In this document: positions 15,820-23,813 of the stretch, piece by piece
Layout: every line of letters starts with the position of its first letter
Numbering within the stretch: position 1 is the stretch's first letter
From: Akkermansia muciniphila
GTDB taxonomy: Bacteria > Verrucomicrobiota > Verrucomicrobiia > Verrucomicrobiales > Verrucomicrobiaceae
Length of the DNA: 35,264 nt
Reading direction: 5' to 3'
Assembly (NCBI GenBank): GCA_945863205.1
Contig: CAMAZK010000019.1
Coordinates: forward strand, 1-35,264
Position numbers and translations under genes: made by a program
The notes under the pieces: generated by a model
The model's input: the letters and a program-made list of their open reading frames with translations, nothing else
Database searches by the model: none
Told to the model about the DNA's origin: nothing

Positions 15820-16476
15820 ATGAATCCTGATCAAATCACCGCTCTCAACGACGCCGCCAAAGGGCAATCGCCCTCGGAGATCCTTCGAACCGCGCTCGCA
15901 CAGGCGGACGGGCTGGCGATCGTCACGACCAACTTCCGGCCTTACGAAGCGGTGATCCTTCACATGGCGACCCAGGAATTTCCGGACCTGCCGATTCTCT
16001 GGATCGATCACGGCACCAATCTTCCCGAAACCTATCAGTTCGCCGAGAGGTGCCGTGCCCGGCTCGGGCTGAATTTGAAGCCCTACCTGCCGCTCATGAC
16101 CGCCGCGCACTGGCTTGCCTTGAACGGCGGCCAAGTGCCCATGCCCGACGAGGTCGAACGAGTCGAGTCCTTCAGTCGGATCATGAAGCTGGAGCCCTTC
16201 GAGCGTGGCATGCGGGAGTTGGCCCCGAAAGTTTGGATCACCGCCTTGCGAAGGGAGCAGAATCCGCAGCGTGCGGCCACCCTTCAGCCTTTCATGTGGG
16301 ACGTGAAGTTCAACTGCCTGAAGGTGAATCCCATCCTCGAATGGACGCCCGTGGAGATGGACGCCTACCTGCTGGAGCACGATCTGCCAAACGAGCGCAC
16401 CTACTACGATCCCGCTAAAGGCGACGAAAAGCACGAATGCGGCCTGCACGCGAAGCTCGTCACCGACAAAGCATAA
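15820..16476 (+). CDS. cysH: Phosphoadenylylsulfate reductase-like protein (divergent CysH)
   Basis: 218 residues. CysH reduces PAPS (or APS) to sulfite with thioredoxin. Here PYEAVILHMATQEFPDLPI (41-59) and LWIDHGTNLPETYQF (60-74) match the nucleotide-binding half, TALRREQNPQR (141-151) matches the family's G-x-RR-x-QS-x-x-R, KFNCLKVNPILEW follows, and the C-terminal HECGLH (205-210) has the catalytic Cys207. No CC...CxxC iron-sulfur motif exists, which argues for the PAPS-type enzyme. It is unusual in that the conserved GY-S-IGC segment before the tail is missing and the P-loop equivalent is TTNFRP, not a canonical SFG. First gene of the sulfate assimilation cluster. Confidence 0.85.
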   Translation: MNPDQITALNDAAKGQSPSEILRTALAQADGLAIVTTNFRPYEAVILHMATQEFPDLPILWIDHGTNLPETYQFAERCRARLGLNLKPYLPLMTAAHWLALNGGQVPMPDEVERVESFSRIMKLEPFERGMRELAPKVWITALRREQNPQRAATLQPFMWDVKFNCLKVNPILEWTPVEMDAYLLEHDLPNERTYYDPAKGDEKHECGLHAKLVTDKA

Positions 16477-16482
16477 CCGTCC

Positions 16483-17226
16483 ATGCTCGAGCTGCCGCCA
16501 GATTTTCTGCTCTACATCGCCGCCGGATTCGTCGCCCAGTTGATCGATGGGGCGCTCGGCATGGCGTATGGCGTCAGCGCTTCGTCACTGCTGATGGCCT
16601 TTGGCGTGCCTCCGGCGGCCTCCAGCGCCACCGTGCATGCGGCGGAGTGCTTCACGACCGGTGCGTCGGCCATTTCGCATCACGCCTTTGGCAATGTGGA
16701 CCGCTTTTTGTTCCGCAAGCTGCTCATCCCCGCCGTGATCGGGGCCGTCATCGGCGCTTACCTGCTATCCAGCATCGGGGATGTGCTGAAGCCATGGGTC
16801 AGCGGTTATTTGATCCTCATGGGCCTCGTCATCATCGCAAAAGCCTTCTTCCGTGGCGCTCCGAAGAACGTCACCACGCACCTGCCGCCCCTCGGTTTCG
16901 TTGGGGCGCTGTTGGATTCCATGGGTGGAGGCGGCTGGGGCCCCATCGTCGCCTCAAACCTCATTGTGCGTGGCAATGACGTGCGCATCACTGTCGGCAG
17001 CGTGAACGCCGTGGAGTTCTTCGTCACGCTGGCCGCCAGCATCACCTTTTTCCTCACCATCGGACTCACGCATTGGAGCATCATCCTGGGCCTCGCCATT
17101 GGTGGCGTCATCGCCGCCCCGTTTGGAGCCTGGGCCGCCAAACACATTCCCCACAAGCCCTTCATGATCCTCGTCGGCGTCCTCGTCGCCGGCCTCAGCA
17201 CCCGCAACCTTCTAGCCACACTCTAA
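16483..17226 (+). CDS. TauE/SafE (TSUP) family membrane permease
   Basis: 247 residues with about eight membrane segments. The two family half-repeats are visible: GFVAQLIDGALGMAYGVSAS (15-34) in the first half and GFVGALLDSMGGGGWGPI (about 138-155) in the second. TSUP proteins move small sulfur-containing or organic anions such as sulfite, sulfoacetate or thiosulfate. It starts six bases after cysH and is followed by cysD, so sulfate or sulfite movement during sulfate assimilation is the likely job; direction and substrate cannot be read from sequence. Confidence 0.88.
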   Translation: MLELPPDFLLYIAAGFVAQLIDGALGMAYGVSASSLLMAFGVPPAASSATVHAAECFTTGASAISHHAFGNVDRFLFRKLLIPAVIGAVIGAYLLSSIGDVLKPWVSGYLILMGLVIIAKAFFRGAPKNVTTHLPPLGFVGALLDSMGGGGWGPIVASNLIVRGNDVRITVGSVNAVEFFVTLAASITFFLTIGLTHWSIILGLAIGGVIAAPFGAWAAKHIPHKPFMILVGVLVAGLSTRNLLATL

Positions 17227-17249
17227 TTCGTCATTCTGCATTCGTCATT
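17226..17249 (+). repeat. Short dispersed intergenic repeat, copy 1
   Basis: The whole spacer between the permease and cysD consists of an ATTCGTCATT-type sequence: TCATTCTGCATTCG (17231-17244) flanked by ATTCGTCATT on both sides. The same 14-mer recurs at 21236-21249 next to the response regulator. It is AT-richer than its surroundings and occupies a gene junction, which suggests a short repetitive extragenic element. Confidence 0.5.
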
Positions 17250-18158
17250 ATGTCCGCCATCACCCATCTCCAGTTCCTCGAATCCGAAGCGATTTACATC
17301 CTCCGCGAAACCGCCGCGCAGTTTGAAAAGCCCGCGCTGCTGTTCTCCGGTGGCAAAGACAGCATCGTGATGGCCTGGCTCGCTCGGAAGGCCTTTTATC
17401 CGTCCCGTTTGCCCTTCAAACTCCTTCACGTCGATACCGGTCACAACTTCCCCGAGGCCATGACCTACCGCGATTGGTTCGTGCAGGAAATCGGCGCGGA
17501 TCTCGTCGTCGGCCTCGTGCAGAAATCCATCGACGAAGGCCGCGTGCAGGAAGAAAAAGGCCACAACGCCTCCCGCAACAAGCTTCAAACCGTCACGCTG
17601 CTCGACACCATCGAGGAGCATCAATTCGACGCCTGCCTCGGCGGTGGCCGCCGCGATGAAGAGAAGGCCCGCGCCAAGGAGCGCTTCTTCTCCCACCGCA
17701 ACGAATTCGGCCAGTGGGACCCGAAGAACCAGCGCCCCGAGCTCTGGAACATCTTCAACGGTCGCAAACACTTCGGTGAGCACTTCCGCGTCTTCCCGCT
17801 CAGCAACTGGACCGAAATGGACATCTGGCAATACATCCGTCAGGAGAACATCCCGCTCCCCAGCCTCTACTTCAGCCATCAGCGCAAAATCATCGAGCGC
17901 CACGGCCAGCTTCTCGACGCCAGCACCGGCATCATTCCGCTCCTCGATGAAGAAAAACCCCGCGTGAAGGAAATGACCATCCGCTTCCGCACCGTCGGTG
18001 ACGCCACCTGCACCGGCGCCGTCGAATCCACCGCCAGCACCATCGACGACATCGTCGCCGAAGTCGCCGCCGCCCGCCAAACCGAACGCGGCACCCGCGC
18101 CGACGACAAACGCAGCGAGACCGCCATGGAGGACCGCAAGAAGGAAGGATACTTCTGA
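17250..18158 (+). CDS. cysD: Sulfate adenylyltransferase subunit 2
   Basis: 302 residues, the same length as the E. coli protein. CysD is the ATP-binding half of ATP sulfurylase, making adenylyl sulfate from ATP and sulfate, with GTP hydrolysis by CysN pushing the reaction. PP-loop SGGKDSIV (33-40), LLHVDTGHNFPEA, ACLGGGRRDEEKARAKER, FPLSNWTEMDIWQYI and the C-terminal SETAMEDRKKEGYF are all characteristic. The frame is open 59 codons upstream through the repeat and into the permease gene, but MSAITHLQFLESEA is the right start. Its partner cysN does not follow directly; a lipoprotein gene intervenes. Confidence 0.97.
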   Translation: MSAITHLQFLESEAIYILRETAAQFEKPALLFSGGKDSIVMAWLARKAFYPSRLPFKLLHVDTGHNFPEAMTYRDWFVQEIGADLVVGLVQKSIDEGRVQEEKGHNASRNKLQTVTLLDTIEEHQFDACLGGGRRDEEKARAKERFFSHRNEFGQWDPKNQRPELWNIFNGRKHFGEHFRVFPLSNWTEMDIWQYIRQENIPLPSLYFSHQRKIIERHGQLLDASTGIIPLLDEEKPRVKEMTIRFRTVGDATCTGAVESTASTIDDIVAEVAAARQTERGTRADDKRSETAMEDRKKEGYF

Positions 18159-18171
18159 TTCATCAGTGTTA

Positions 18172-18705
18172 ATGAACCTGGTAGCCTCCATTCGTCTGAT
18201 TGCAGTCATGAGCATGCTCATGCTCGCTTCGTGTATCCACGAGCGTCGTTCAATTGAGCCTGTTCCCACGAATTTGGACTACTGCATTCGTTTGGCCGAC
18301 ATTCATGGCTTGTGGGGTGGATACGATGTCACCATTCAACACGACGGAACAACCTACGTGCGCGAAGTGAAAGTAGAACGCGGGCATAGAGAGAAGCGAT
18401 TCAAAACGAAGCTGAGTGTTCTGGAGCTCGGGGAAGTGAAGAGCTTCATCATTGACGCCGGTTACTTCGCCTTTCGCGAGAATGTTCGTTCTGGCGTGCC
18501 TGATGAAGCTAGACCTCACATTTGGGCATCCTTCGATGGGTATAGTCTACACTCGGCAAAGTGGGCTAATGACAACGATAAGCGATTCGATCTCGTATAC
18601 CATCGCCTTTTGAACTTGGCGGTCAAAATTGCGAAGCAGCGACCGACCTGGGCTGGCACGTATGATGCAAGAATTGTGTGGCCCTCTTTCTTGAAAACAA
18701 ACTGA
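18172..18705 (+). CDS. Lipoprotein of unknown function inserted between cysD and cysN
   Basis: 177 residues from the ATG at 18172. Hydrophobic N-terminus (4-19) and lipobox LASC (Cys21) indicate a lipoprotein. The mature part has no recognised domain: GGYDVTIQHDGTTYVREV (about 49-66) looks like a beta-rich small protein, with KSFIIDAGYFAFRENV and WASFDGYSLHS further on, the style of proteins responding to a stimulus on plant or animal tissue, but that is not evidence of function. Three 60-base stretches counted by hand were 52, 48 and 43 percent GC, against 57 percent in a cysN stretch, so the gene stands out. Spacers of 13 and 10 bases keep it in the operon. Probably a late insertion. Confidence 0.72.
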   Translation: MNLVASIRLIAVMSMLMLASCIHERRSIEPVPTNLDYCIRLADIHGLWGGYDVTIQHDGTTYVREVKVERGHREKRFKTKLSVLELGEVKSFIIDAGYFAFRENVRSGVPDEARPHIWASFDGYSLHSAKWANDNDKRFDLVYHRLLNLAVKIAKQRPTWAGTYDARIVWPSFLKTN

Positions 18706-18715
18706 CTCTTTACTC

Positions 18716-20059
18716 ATGGACCTACTCGTCAATCCCACCGAATCTTCTCTCCTCCGCTTCACGACCGCTGGCTCCGTCGATGACGGCAAAAGCACGCTCA
18801 TCGGACGTTTGCTGTATGATTCCAAATCCATCTTCGAAGACCAGCTTCTCGCCGTTGAAGAAAGCTCCAAGCGTCGCGGCGATGCGCATGTGAATCTCGC
18901 GTTGCTCACCGACGGTCTTCGTGCCGAACGCGAGCAGGGCATCACCATCGATGTCGCGTACCGCTACTTCGCCACGCCGAAGCGCAAATTCATCATCGCC
19001 GACACGCCGGGGCACATTCAATACACGCGCAACATGGTCACCGGAGCCTCGACGGCCGATCTGGCGATCATTTTGATCGACGCCCGTCTTGGCGTCATCG
19101 AGCAGACGATGCGTCACACCTACCTCGCGAGCTTGCTGCGCATCGGGCACATCGTGCTGGCGGTGAACAAGATGGACCTGGTGAACTTCGACCAGGCCGT
19201 CTATGACAGGATTGTCGCCGACTACATGAAATTCGCCAGCGGCCTCGAAAACCTGCCGCAGGTCACGCCGATCCCGATGAGCGCTCTGAATGGAGACAAT
19301 GTGGTCGAAAAATCCGAGGCTACGCCCTGGTATGGCGGTCCGTCGCTTCTGCAGCACCTGGAGACAGTGCAGGTCGCGGCCGAAACGGCAGATGATCCTG
19401 CGCGTTTTCCCGTGCAGTGGGTGGTTCGTCCCATTTCCGACCGCGAGGACGCGAAACTGGGCAATCTGCACGACTATCGCGGATTTGCGGGCCGCATGGC
19501 CAGTGGCACCTTCCGCTTGGGGGACGAAGTGCTGGTCTATCCCTCCGAGATGCGCTCAAGGATCACGGGCATCCACACCTTCGAAGGTCCGCAGGTGGAA
19601 GCGATCCCGCAACTCAGCTACAGCATTACCGTCGCGGACGAGATCGACACCTCACGCGGCGGCATGATTGCGAAAGCTTCTGAACCGGTGCAGACCGCGC
19701 AGGAGTTTGATGCGATGATCTGCTGGTTTGCCGACAAAAAGACGCTGAAGCCCCGCGGGCGCTTCCATTTGCGACACACGACCAACGACGTGCGGGCGAT
19801 CGTGACGGACGTGCACTACAAGGTGGACATCAGCACGCTCGAAAAGAGTGCGGAGAACAAGGAGTTCGCTCTCAACGACATCGGCTGCGTCCGCATCCGC
19901 TGCGCCTCGCCGATTTTCTTTGATTCCTACTCTCAGAATCGCACCACCGGCAGCTTCGTGCTCGTCGATGAGCAGACGAATAACACAGTCGCCGCCGGCA
20001 TGATCCAGAAGCCTTTGGGCAATCCCGACGAAATCGAGGATCCGGGCTCCGCAATTTGA
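18716..20059 (+). CDS. cysN: Sulfate adenylyltransferase subunit 1 (GTPase)
   Basis: 447 residues, an EF-Tu-related GTPase partner of CysD. G1 is AGSVDDGKST (18-27), the switch II motif DTPGH is at 96-100, NKMD at 151-154, and the two beta-barrel domains (about 225-430) follow. The switch I region (LRAEREQGITIDVAYRYF) is typical of CysN. It ends at 447, so no APS kinase (CysC) is fused; if PAPS is the substrate of the cysH here, the kinase must lie elsewhere. It converges with the M19 peptidase gene eight bases downstream, with no terminator hairpin between. Confidence 0.96.
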   Translation: MDLLVNPTESSLLRFTTAGSVDDGKSTLIGRLLYDSKSIFEDQLLAVEESSKRRGDAHVNLALLTDGLRAEREQGITIDVAYRYFATPKRKFIIADTPGHIQYTRNMVTGASTADLAIILIDARLGVIEQTMRHTYLASLLRIGHIVLAVNKMDLVNFDQAVYDRIVADYMKFASGLENLPQVTPIPMSALNGDNVVEKSEATPWYGGPSLLQHLETVQVAAETADDPARFPVQWVVRPISDREDAKLGNLHDYRGFAGRMASGTFRLGDEVLVYPSEMRSRITGIHTFEGPQVEAIPQLSYSITVADEIDTSRGGMIAKASEPVQTAQEFDAMICWFADKKTLKPRGRFHLRHTTNDVRAIVTDVHYKVDISTLEKSAENKEFALNDIGCVRIRCASPIFFDSYSQNRTTGSFVLVDEQTNNTVAAGMIQKPLGNPDEIEDPGSAI

Positions 20060-20066
20060 TGAGCGA

Positions 20067-21143
20067 TCACTCCGCCCATGCCTCGCGCAGAAGGCGGAGG
20101 AAGTTGCCGTGCATGATGTTGGTGATGTCCGCGTCCGTGTAGCCGCGCTTCTGGAGCATCGCGGGGATGCGGGCAAGGTCGGCGATGGTGTCGAGGTCTT
20201 CAGGCGTCTGCTCGGTGCCGTAGCCGCCGTCGAGATCGGTGCCGATGCCGGAATGCAACGCATCACCCGCGAGCTGGCAGACGTGGTCGATGTGGTCGCA
20301 GATGACCTCCAGTTTGAGGCCGGTTTCCTGCGGGGTGGTCTTGCCGCGAGTCCATCCGGGAATCATCATCCACGCATCGAGGGCGGCGCCGATGACTGCT
20401 CCGCGCTCAATGAGAGCCTTGATCTGGTCGTCGGAAAACTGACGCGGATCGGGGACGAGGGCGCGGCAGTTGCTGTGGCTGGCCCAGACGGTGCCGTGAT
20501 GGAGTTCGAGGGCCTGCCAGAAGCATTCGTCGCTCAAATGCGTGACATCAAGGATCATGCTCAGGCGATTCATTTCCTGGATGAGTTCCTTGCCGCCAGC
20601 GGGAAGGGGACCGACCTGGTCGTGCCCCAAGGCGTACCGGCACACTCCATAGTGGGCGGGCCCCATCGCTCGAAGGCCCTGCTCCCATGCGTCTTCGAGA
20701 TGTCCGACGGTGCGAATGGAGTCCGCACCTTCGAGGCTGAGGATGTAGCCGATGGCCTTTTCGTCGTCGGGAATCGTGGAGTCATTCCACAGCGCGGTCA
20801 TTTCGTCCAGCTCGCGCAGGTTGGTGATCTGCCGGAGTTCCCCGGCTTCCTCCATCGCGCGATACCACGCGAGTTGGCCCTGTGTTTCCGCCCAGGCCTG
20901 TTCGGGGGACATCCAGCCGGCTATGGGCGAGGGGCCGGGCATGCAGCCTGCGAGCTGCGTGGCGACACAGAGCCCCACCTTGCCCCGGCGCATTTCCGGA
21001 AAGGCGGTGGTTCCGCAGGCCCGGCCCTTTCCGGTCATGCCGGCTTCGCGGCGCCGGATCTCGGCTACTGGCAGGCGAAGATCACGGTTGAAGCCGCCGA
21101 GGGCATTGAGGCTGAGGTCGAGGTGTGCGTCGAATGTGAGCAT
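20067..21143 (-). CDS. M19 family membrane dipeptidase-like protein
   Basis: 358 residues. The dinuclear zinc ligands of the renal dipeptidase family are all present: His7 and Asp9 in DAHLDL, bridging Glu138 in SLEGAD, His202 in DVTHLSDECF, His223 in ASHSNCRAL, and the active-site Asp303 in GTDLDGG. The family cleaves dipeptides, including D-containing ones, and some bacterial members act on other amides. No signal peptide, so it is cytoplasmic. Downstream of the two-component genes on the same strand but separated by 113 bases of repeat-like sequence, so co-transcription is uncertain. Confidence 0.92.
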   Translation of the reverse strand: MLTFDAHLDLSLNALGGFNRDLRLPVAEIRRREAGMTGKGRACGTTAFPEMRRGKVGLCVATQLAGCMPGPSPIAGWMSPEQAWAETQGQLAWYRAMEEAGELRQITNLRELDEMTALWNDSTIPDDEKAIGYILSLEGADSIRTVGHLEDAWEQGLRAMGPAHYGVCRYALGHDQVGPLPAGGKELIQEMNRLSMILDVTHLSDECFWQALELHHGTVWASHSNCRALVPDPRQFSDDQIKALIERGAVIGAALDAWMMIPGWTRGKTTPQETGLKLEVICDHIDHVCQLAGDALHSGIGTDLDGGYGTEQTPEDLDTIADLARIPAMLQKRGYTDADITNIMHGNFLRLLREAWAE

Positions 21144-21149
21144 GACAGG

Positions 21150-21262
21150 GAAATGACGAAACGAGAATGGCGAGTGACGAAAGGATGGGAGGGGAGGATA
21201 ATGATGACCTCACACTACGCGCGTCGCCAGATTCATCATTCTGCATTCGGATTTCGTCACTC
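21150..21262. repeat. Repeat-rich spacer, dispersed repeat copy 2 with an 11-bp inverted repeat
   Basis: GAGTGACGAAA (21172-21182) and its exact reverse complement TTTCGTCACTC (21252-21262) bracket the spacer between the peptidase and the response regulator, the right arm overlapping the regulator's stop codon. Inside lies TCATTCTGCATTCG (21236-21249), identical to the 14-mer at 17231. Variants of GACGAAACGAGAATGG and ATGACGAAA repeat on the left side. Composition is unlike the flanking genes. Confidence 0.5.
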
Positions 21263-21940
21263 GAAGCGGTAGCCCGCCCCGTGCACGGTGCGGATGATGC
21301 GGGGCTGGGAGGGATCCTTTTCGATGCGCTTGCGGAGCTGGGAAATGTGCTGGTCGAGGGCGCGGCTTTCAGGGAAGTAATCGACGCCCCAGACCTCGTC
21401 GGCCAGGGTGTTGCGGTCGATGACCTTGCCGCGGCGGTCGTGGAGCAGGCGGAGGACTTTGACGTCGCGCGGGCTCAGCGGGATTTCGCCCGGGCCGCGG
21501 TAGGCGCGGAGCTCCGTGGGGACGACGCGCAGGTCGTCCATGGTGAAGTCGTCGTCAGCCTTCCCCGCACCACGCGAGGCGGAGCGGCGCAGAATGGCGC
21601 GGATGCGGGCGATGATTTCCTTCACGCCGAAGGGCTTGGTCATGTAGTCGTCCGCGCCGAGTTCGAGCCCGAGCACCGTGTCGATTTCCTCCGCCTTGGC
21701 GGTGAGAAAGAGGATGGGCACTTTTTCATCCTGTCGGCGGATCTGCTTGCAGACCTCGTAGCCGTTGAGGCCCGGCATCATGACGTCGAGGCAGACAAAG
21801 TCGGGATTCTCCACGCGGAAAAAGTCCACGGCTTGGAGCCCGTCGCTCGCGGCGATGACTTCGTAGCCTTCCATGGTGAGCACCTCGCGCAGGGCGTCGC
21901 GCGTGTGGTCGTCGTCTTCGGCAATCAGGATTTTGGTCAT
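21257..21940 (-). CDS. OmpR/PhoB-family response regulator
   Basis: 227 residues. The receiver domain (1-118) has acidic residues at 9-11, the phosphoacceptor Asp52 (FVCLDVMMPG), Thr80 (LFLTAK) and Lys102 (MTKPFG). The C-terminal winged helix (about 130-226) shows EIPLSPRDVKVLRLLHDRRG, a recognition helix region RALDQHISQLRKRIE and the closing IRTVHGAGYRFE. It overlaps the kinase gene by four bases (ATGA), so the pair is one unit. DNA targets of this family are direct repeats with an 11-bp period; such an array exists upstream at 23814-23853. Confidence 0.95.
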   Translation of the reverse strand: MTKILIAEDDDHTRDALREVLTMEGYEVIAASDGLQAVDFFRVENPDFVCLDVMMPGLNGYEVCKQIRRQDEKVPILFLTAKAEEIDTVLGLELGADDYMTKPFGVKEIIARIRAILRRSASRGAGKADDDFTMDDLRVVPTELRAYRGPGEIPLSPRDVKVLRLLHDRRGKVIDRNTLADEVWGVDYFPESRALDQHISQLRKRIEKDPSQPRIIRTVHGAGYRFE

Positions 21941-23586
21941 GGCAGGTTCGGGAGGGTGAGGATGAAACGTGCGCCTTCGCGGTAATTCGGGCAGACGGTC
22001 AGCGAGCCGCCGTGCAACTGTGCCAGTTCCCGCGAGATGGTCAAACCAATGCCGGTGCCGCTGACCCCCTCGGTCAGGTCGGAGCGGAGGCGCTCAAAGG
22101 GTTCGAAGACACTGCGTCGCTTGCCAGCGGGGATGCCGGGACCGCGGTCCTCGACGATGACCCGCGTGTGGTGCGCGTCGCATTCCGTGCGGATGGCGAT
22201 CCACTTTCCGGCGATGCCATACTTGTCCACGTTGGAGATGAGATTGCCGAGGATCTGTTCCAGAGCGTCGGCATCGGCCTTGATGAGCGGCGGGCCGTTC
22301 AAGGAGTGTATGATCTCGAATCCCTTGTTTTCGAGCAGCGGCTTCCAAAATTCGATCGTGCGTGAGACGAGTTCGTCGAGGACGATCTCTTTAGGCTGGA
22401 TGGTGAGCTTGTCGCGTTGCTGACGGGCGTAGTTCAGCACGTTCTGGATCAGGCGATCAAGCCGCGAGGTTTCCGCCTCCACGACGCCGAGCTGCCTCTT
22501 GGCGATCGCGTCCCCCTGCGATTCCGCACGATGGGACGCCATCTCCGCGTAGAGACGGATGTTGGTCAGCGGGGTCTTCAGTTCATGGGAGATCTGGTTC
22601 ACGAAAGTGACGCGCTGCTGCGCCAGGCGGATTTCGCGGGCGCTCTCATGAAAGTAGAGCCAGCCGACGACGAAGACGAGCACGATGCCGGAGCCGACTC
22701 CGAGGAGGATCGGAAACAGGTAAGGCTTCGGAAACTCCTCGTTGGCCGGGCTGTAGGCGAGCTCCCATTGAGACAGCGGCTCTGAGCAGGCGCGATGTGA
22801 AGCGGCCGGGGTGTCTGAGCCGGCCAGTTGTTTGCCCCATTCATGAAGGGTGATGCCCTTGACCGTAGTCAACCTCATCCGACCGGAGGGCACCGCGAGT
22901 CCGGGCTGCGGCAGGCGTTTGAAAAGGGAGCGCATCAGGACCTGCGGGTTCATCAGGGCGCAGGCGAGGCCGCCGTCCGCAAAGCGGTGCCAGAAAATGA
23001 AGACCGAGTCTCCCACGTGCCAGCCGCTCCAGCCGTGCATGGCGTCCTGTTGCGCACGGTCATCGATGTGATAACCGAACATCTTGAGGTAGGTCATCCA
23101 TTCCGAGGTGCGGGTGGATCCGCTGCTGATGCGCTGGAACGGGGGGCCGCCATCATCCAGGAGCGGATTGAACTGAGGCAGGCTTTCAGGGACGCGGGTC
23201 GCTTCATCGATGGCGCGGTTGCGCGTTTCGCGATCAAAGATCGCCCCAGGGTTATAGGCCGCTTTTCCCTTGATGGACCGCACGGCACTCTCTCCGGGGG
23301 ACCACGACCAGCTTTCGGCCACCCAGGGATGTCGGGCGAGCCCTTCCGCCATCGCGACCGCAGAGGGGGCTTCCGCACCCCGACCGTCCAGGCGGTCCGT
23401 CAGCTGGCGCAGGTCGTGCAGCATGTGGAAGTCTGCCGAACTCAGCCTCTCGGCCAGAATCGCCTGCATGGAGGCATCGGTGCGCTTTTCCGCATCTCGT
23501 ATCAGGTACGTGCCGAGCCACGCCAGCAGGGCCAGCGGGAGCAGGACCAGAATGATGAAAAGGGTGGTGGAGCGGCGCTGAAACAT
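21937..23586 (-). CDS. Membrane sensor histidine kinase
   Basis: 549 residues. Membrane segments at 8-27 and about 289-312 enclose a periplasmic sensor region of some 260 residues with no recognised fold. The kinase core follows: H-box ISHELKTPLTN (332-342, His334), N-box ILGNLISNVDKYG (445-457), G1 EDRGPGIP (479-486), F-box FEPFERLR and G2 GTGIGLTIS (510-518). This is the HisKA/HATPase_c layout. The sensor does not look like PhoR, KdpD or other well-known types, so the signal is unknown. First gene of the pair; its promoter region holds a terminator, a palindrome and a possible operator (listed separately). Confidence 0.94.
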   Translation of the reverse strand: MFQRRSTTLFIILVLLPLALLAWLGTYLIRDAEKRTDASMQAILAERLSSADFHMLHDLRQLTDRLDGRGAEAPSAVAMAEGLARHPWVAESWSWSPGESAVRSIKGKAAYNPGAIFDRETRNRAIDEATRVPESLPQFNPLLDDGGPPFQRISSGSTRTSEWMTYLKMFGYHIDDRAQQDAMHGWSGWHVGDSVFIFWHRFADGGLACALMNPQVLMRSLFKRLPQPGLAVPSGRMRLTTVKGITLHEWGKQLAGSDTPAASHRACSEPLSQWELAYSPANEEFPKPYLFPILLGVGSGIVLVFVVGWLYFHESAREIRLAQQRVTFVNQISHELKTPLTNIRLYAEMASHRAESQGDAIAKRQLGVVEAETSRLDRLIQNVLNYARQQRDKLTIQPKEIVLDELVSRTIEFWKPLLENKGFEIIHSLNGPPLIKADADALEQILGNLISNVDKYGIAGKWIAIRTECDAHHTRVIVEDRGPGIPAGKRRSVFEPFERLRSDLTEGVSGTGIGLTISRELAQLHGGSLTVCPNYREGARFILTLPNLP

Positions 23587-23618
23587 GCGGCAGGTCTGAA
23601 AATTTAGCCCTGCGCAGC

Positions 23619-23641
23619 ATTTCGGCTACCCGAAATTTATA
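23619..23641 (-). promoter_or_regulatory. Palindrome and -10 box upstream of the kinase
   Basis: ATTTCGG-N4-CCGAAAT (23619-23636) is a perfect palindrome 33 bases from the kinase ATG. On the minus strand TATAAA (complement of 23636-23641) abuts it and would start transcription within the palindrome. It could be an operator, or a hairpin in the leader. No matching -35 box is visible; the position it would occupy lies in the terminator stem. Confidence 0.35.
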
Positions 23642-23775
23642 AAAACCATAAAAAGAACCGGGGCGGACTTTTTGGGTCCGCCCCGGTCAATTCAGTCGTG
23701 TTTCCAACAGCCAGAAGGATAACAACACCTTGAGAAATGGGTGATCAGCAGTCCGGCGGCAGCCCGCCCTTGTTC
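23640..23775 (-). ncRNA. Possible small RNA or regulated leader ending at the 23657-23687 terminator
   Basis: Between pyrB and the kinase there is no convincing protein gene, yet the region has an operator-like array (23814-23853), a weak -10 candidate TAGCAT (complement of 23779-23784 region) and a strong terminator. Together they could produce an RNA of roughly 110-140 nucleotides with an internal GGCGG-N4-CCGCC hairpin. A 22-codon frame starting MISERVQTS (23813-23745, minus) and a 34-codon frame starting MGDQQSGG (23737-23841, plus) also exist and cannot be excluded. Purely inferred; the start point is not fixed. Confidence 0.25.
23657..23687 (-). terminator. Strong intrinsic terminator between pyrB and the kinase gene
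   Basis: ACCGGGGCGGAC (23657-23668) pairs perfectly over 12 bp with GTCCGCCCCGGT (23676-23687), loop of seven. On the minus strand it is followed by TCTTTTTATGGTTTTT, a good U-rich tail. It ends whatever is transcribed leftward from pyrB or from the space between, and lies about 205 bases past the pyrB stop, which is far for a simple operon end. Confidence 0.85.
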
Positions 23776-23813
23776 TTCGATCTGATGCTAGTCTGCACCC
23801 TTTCTGAAATCAT

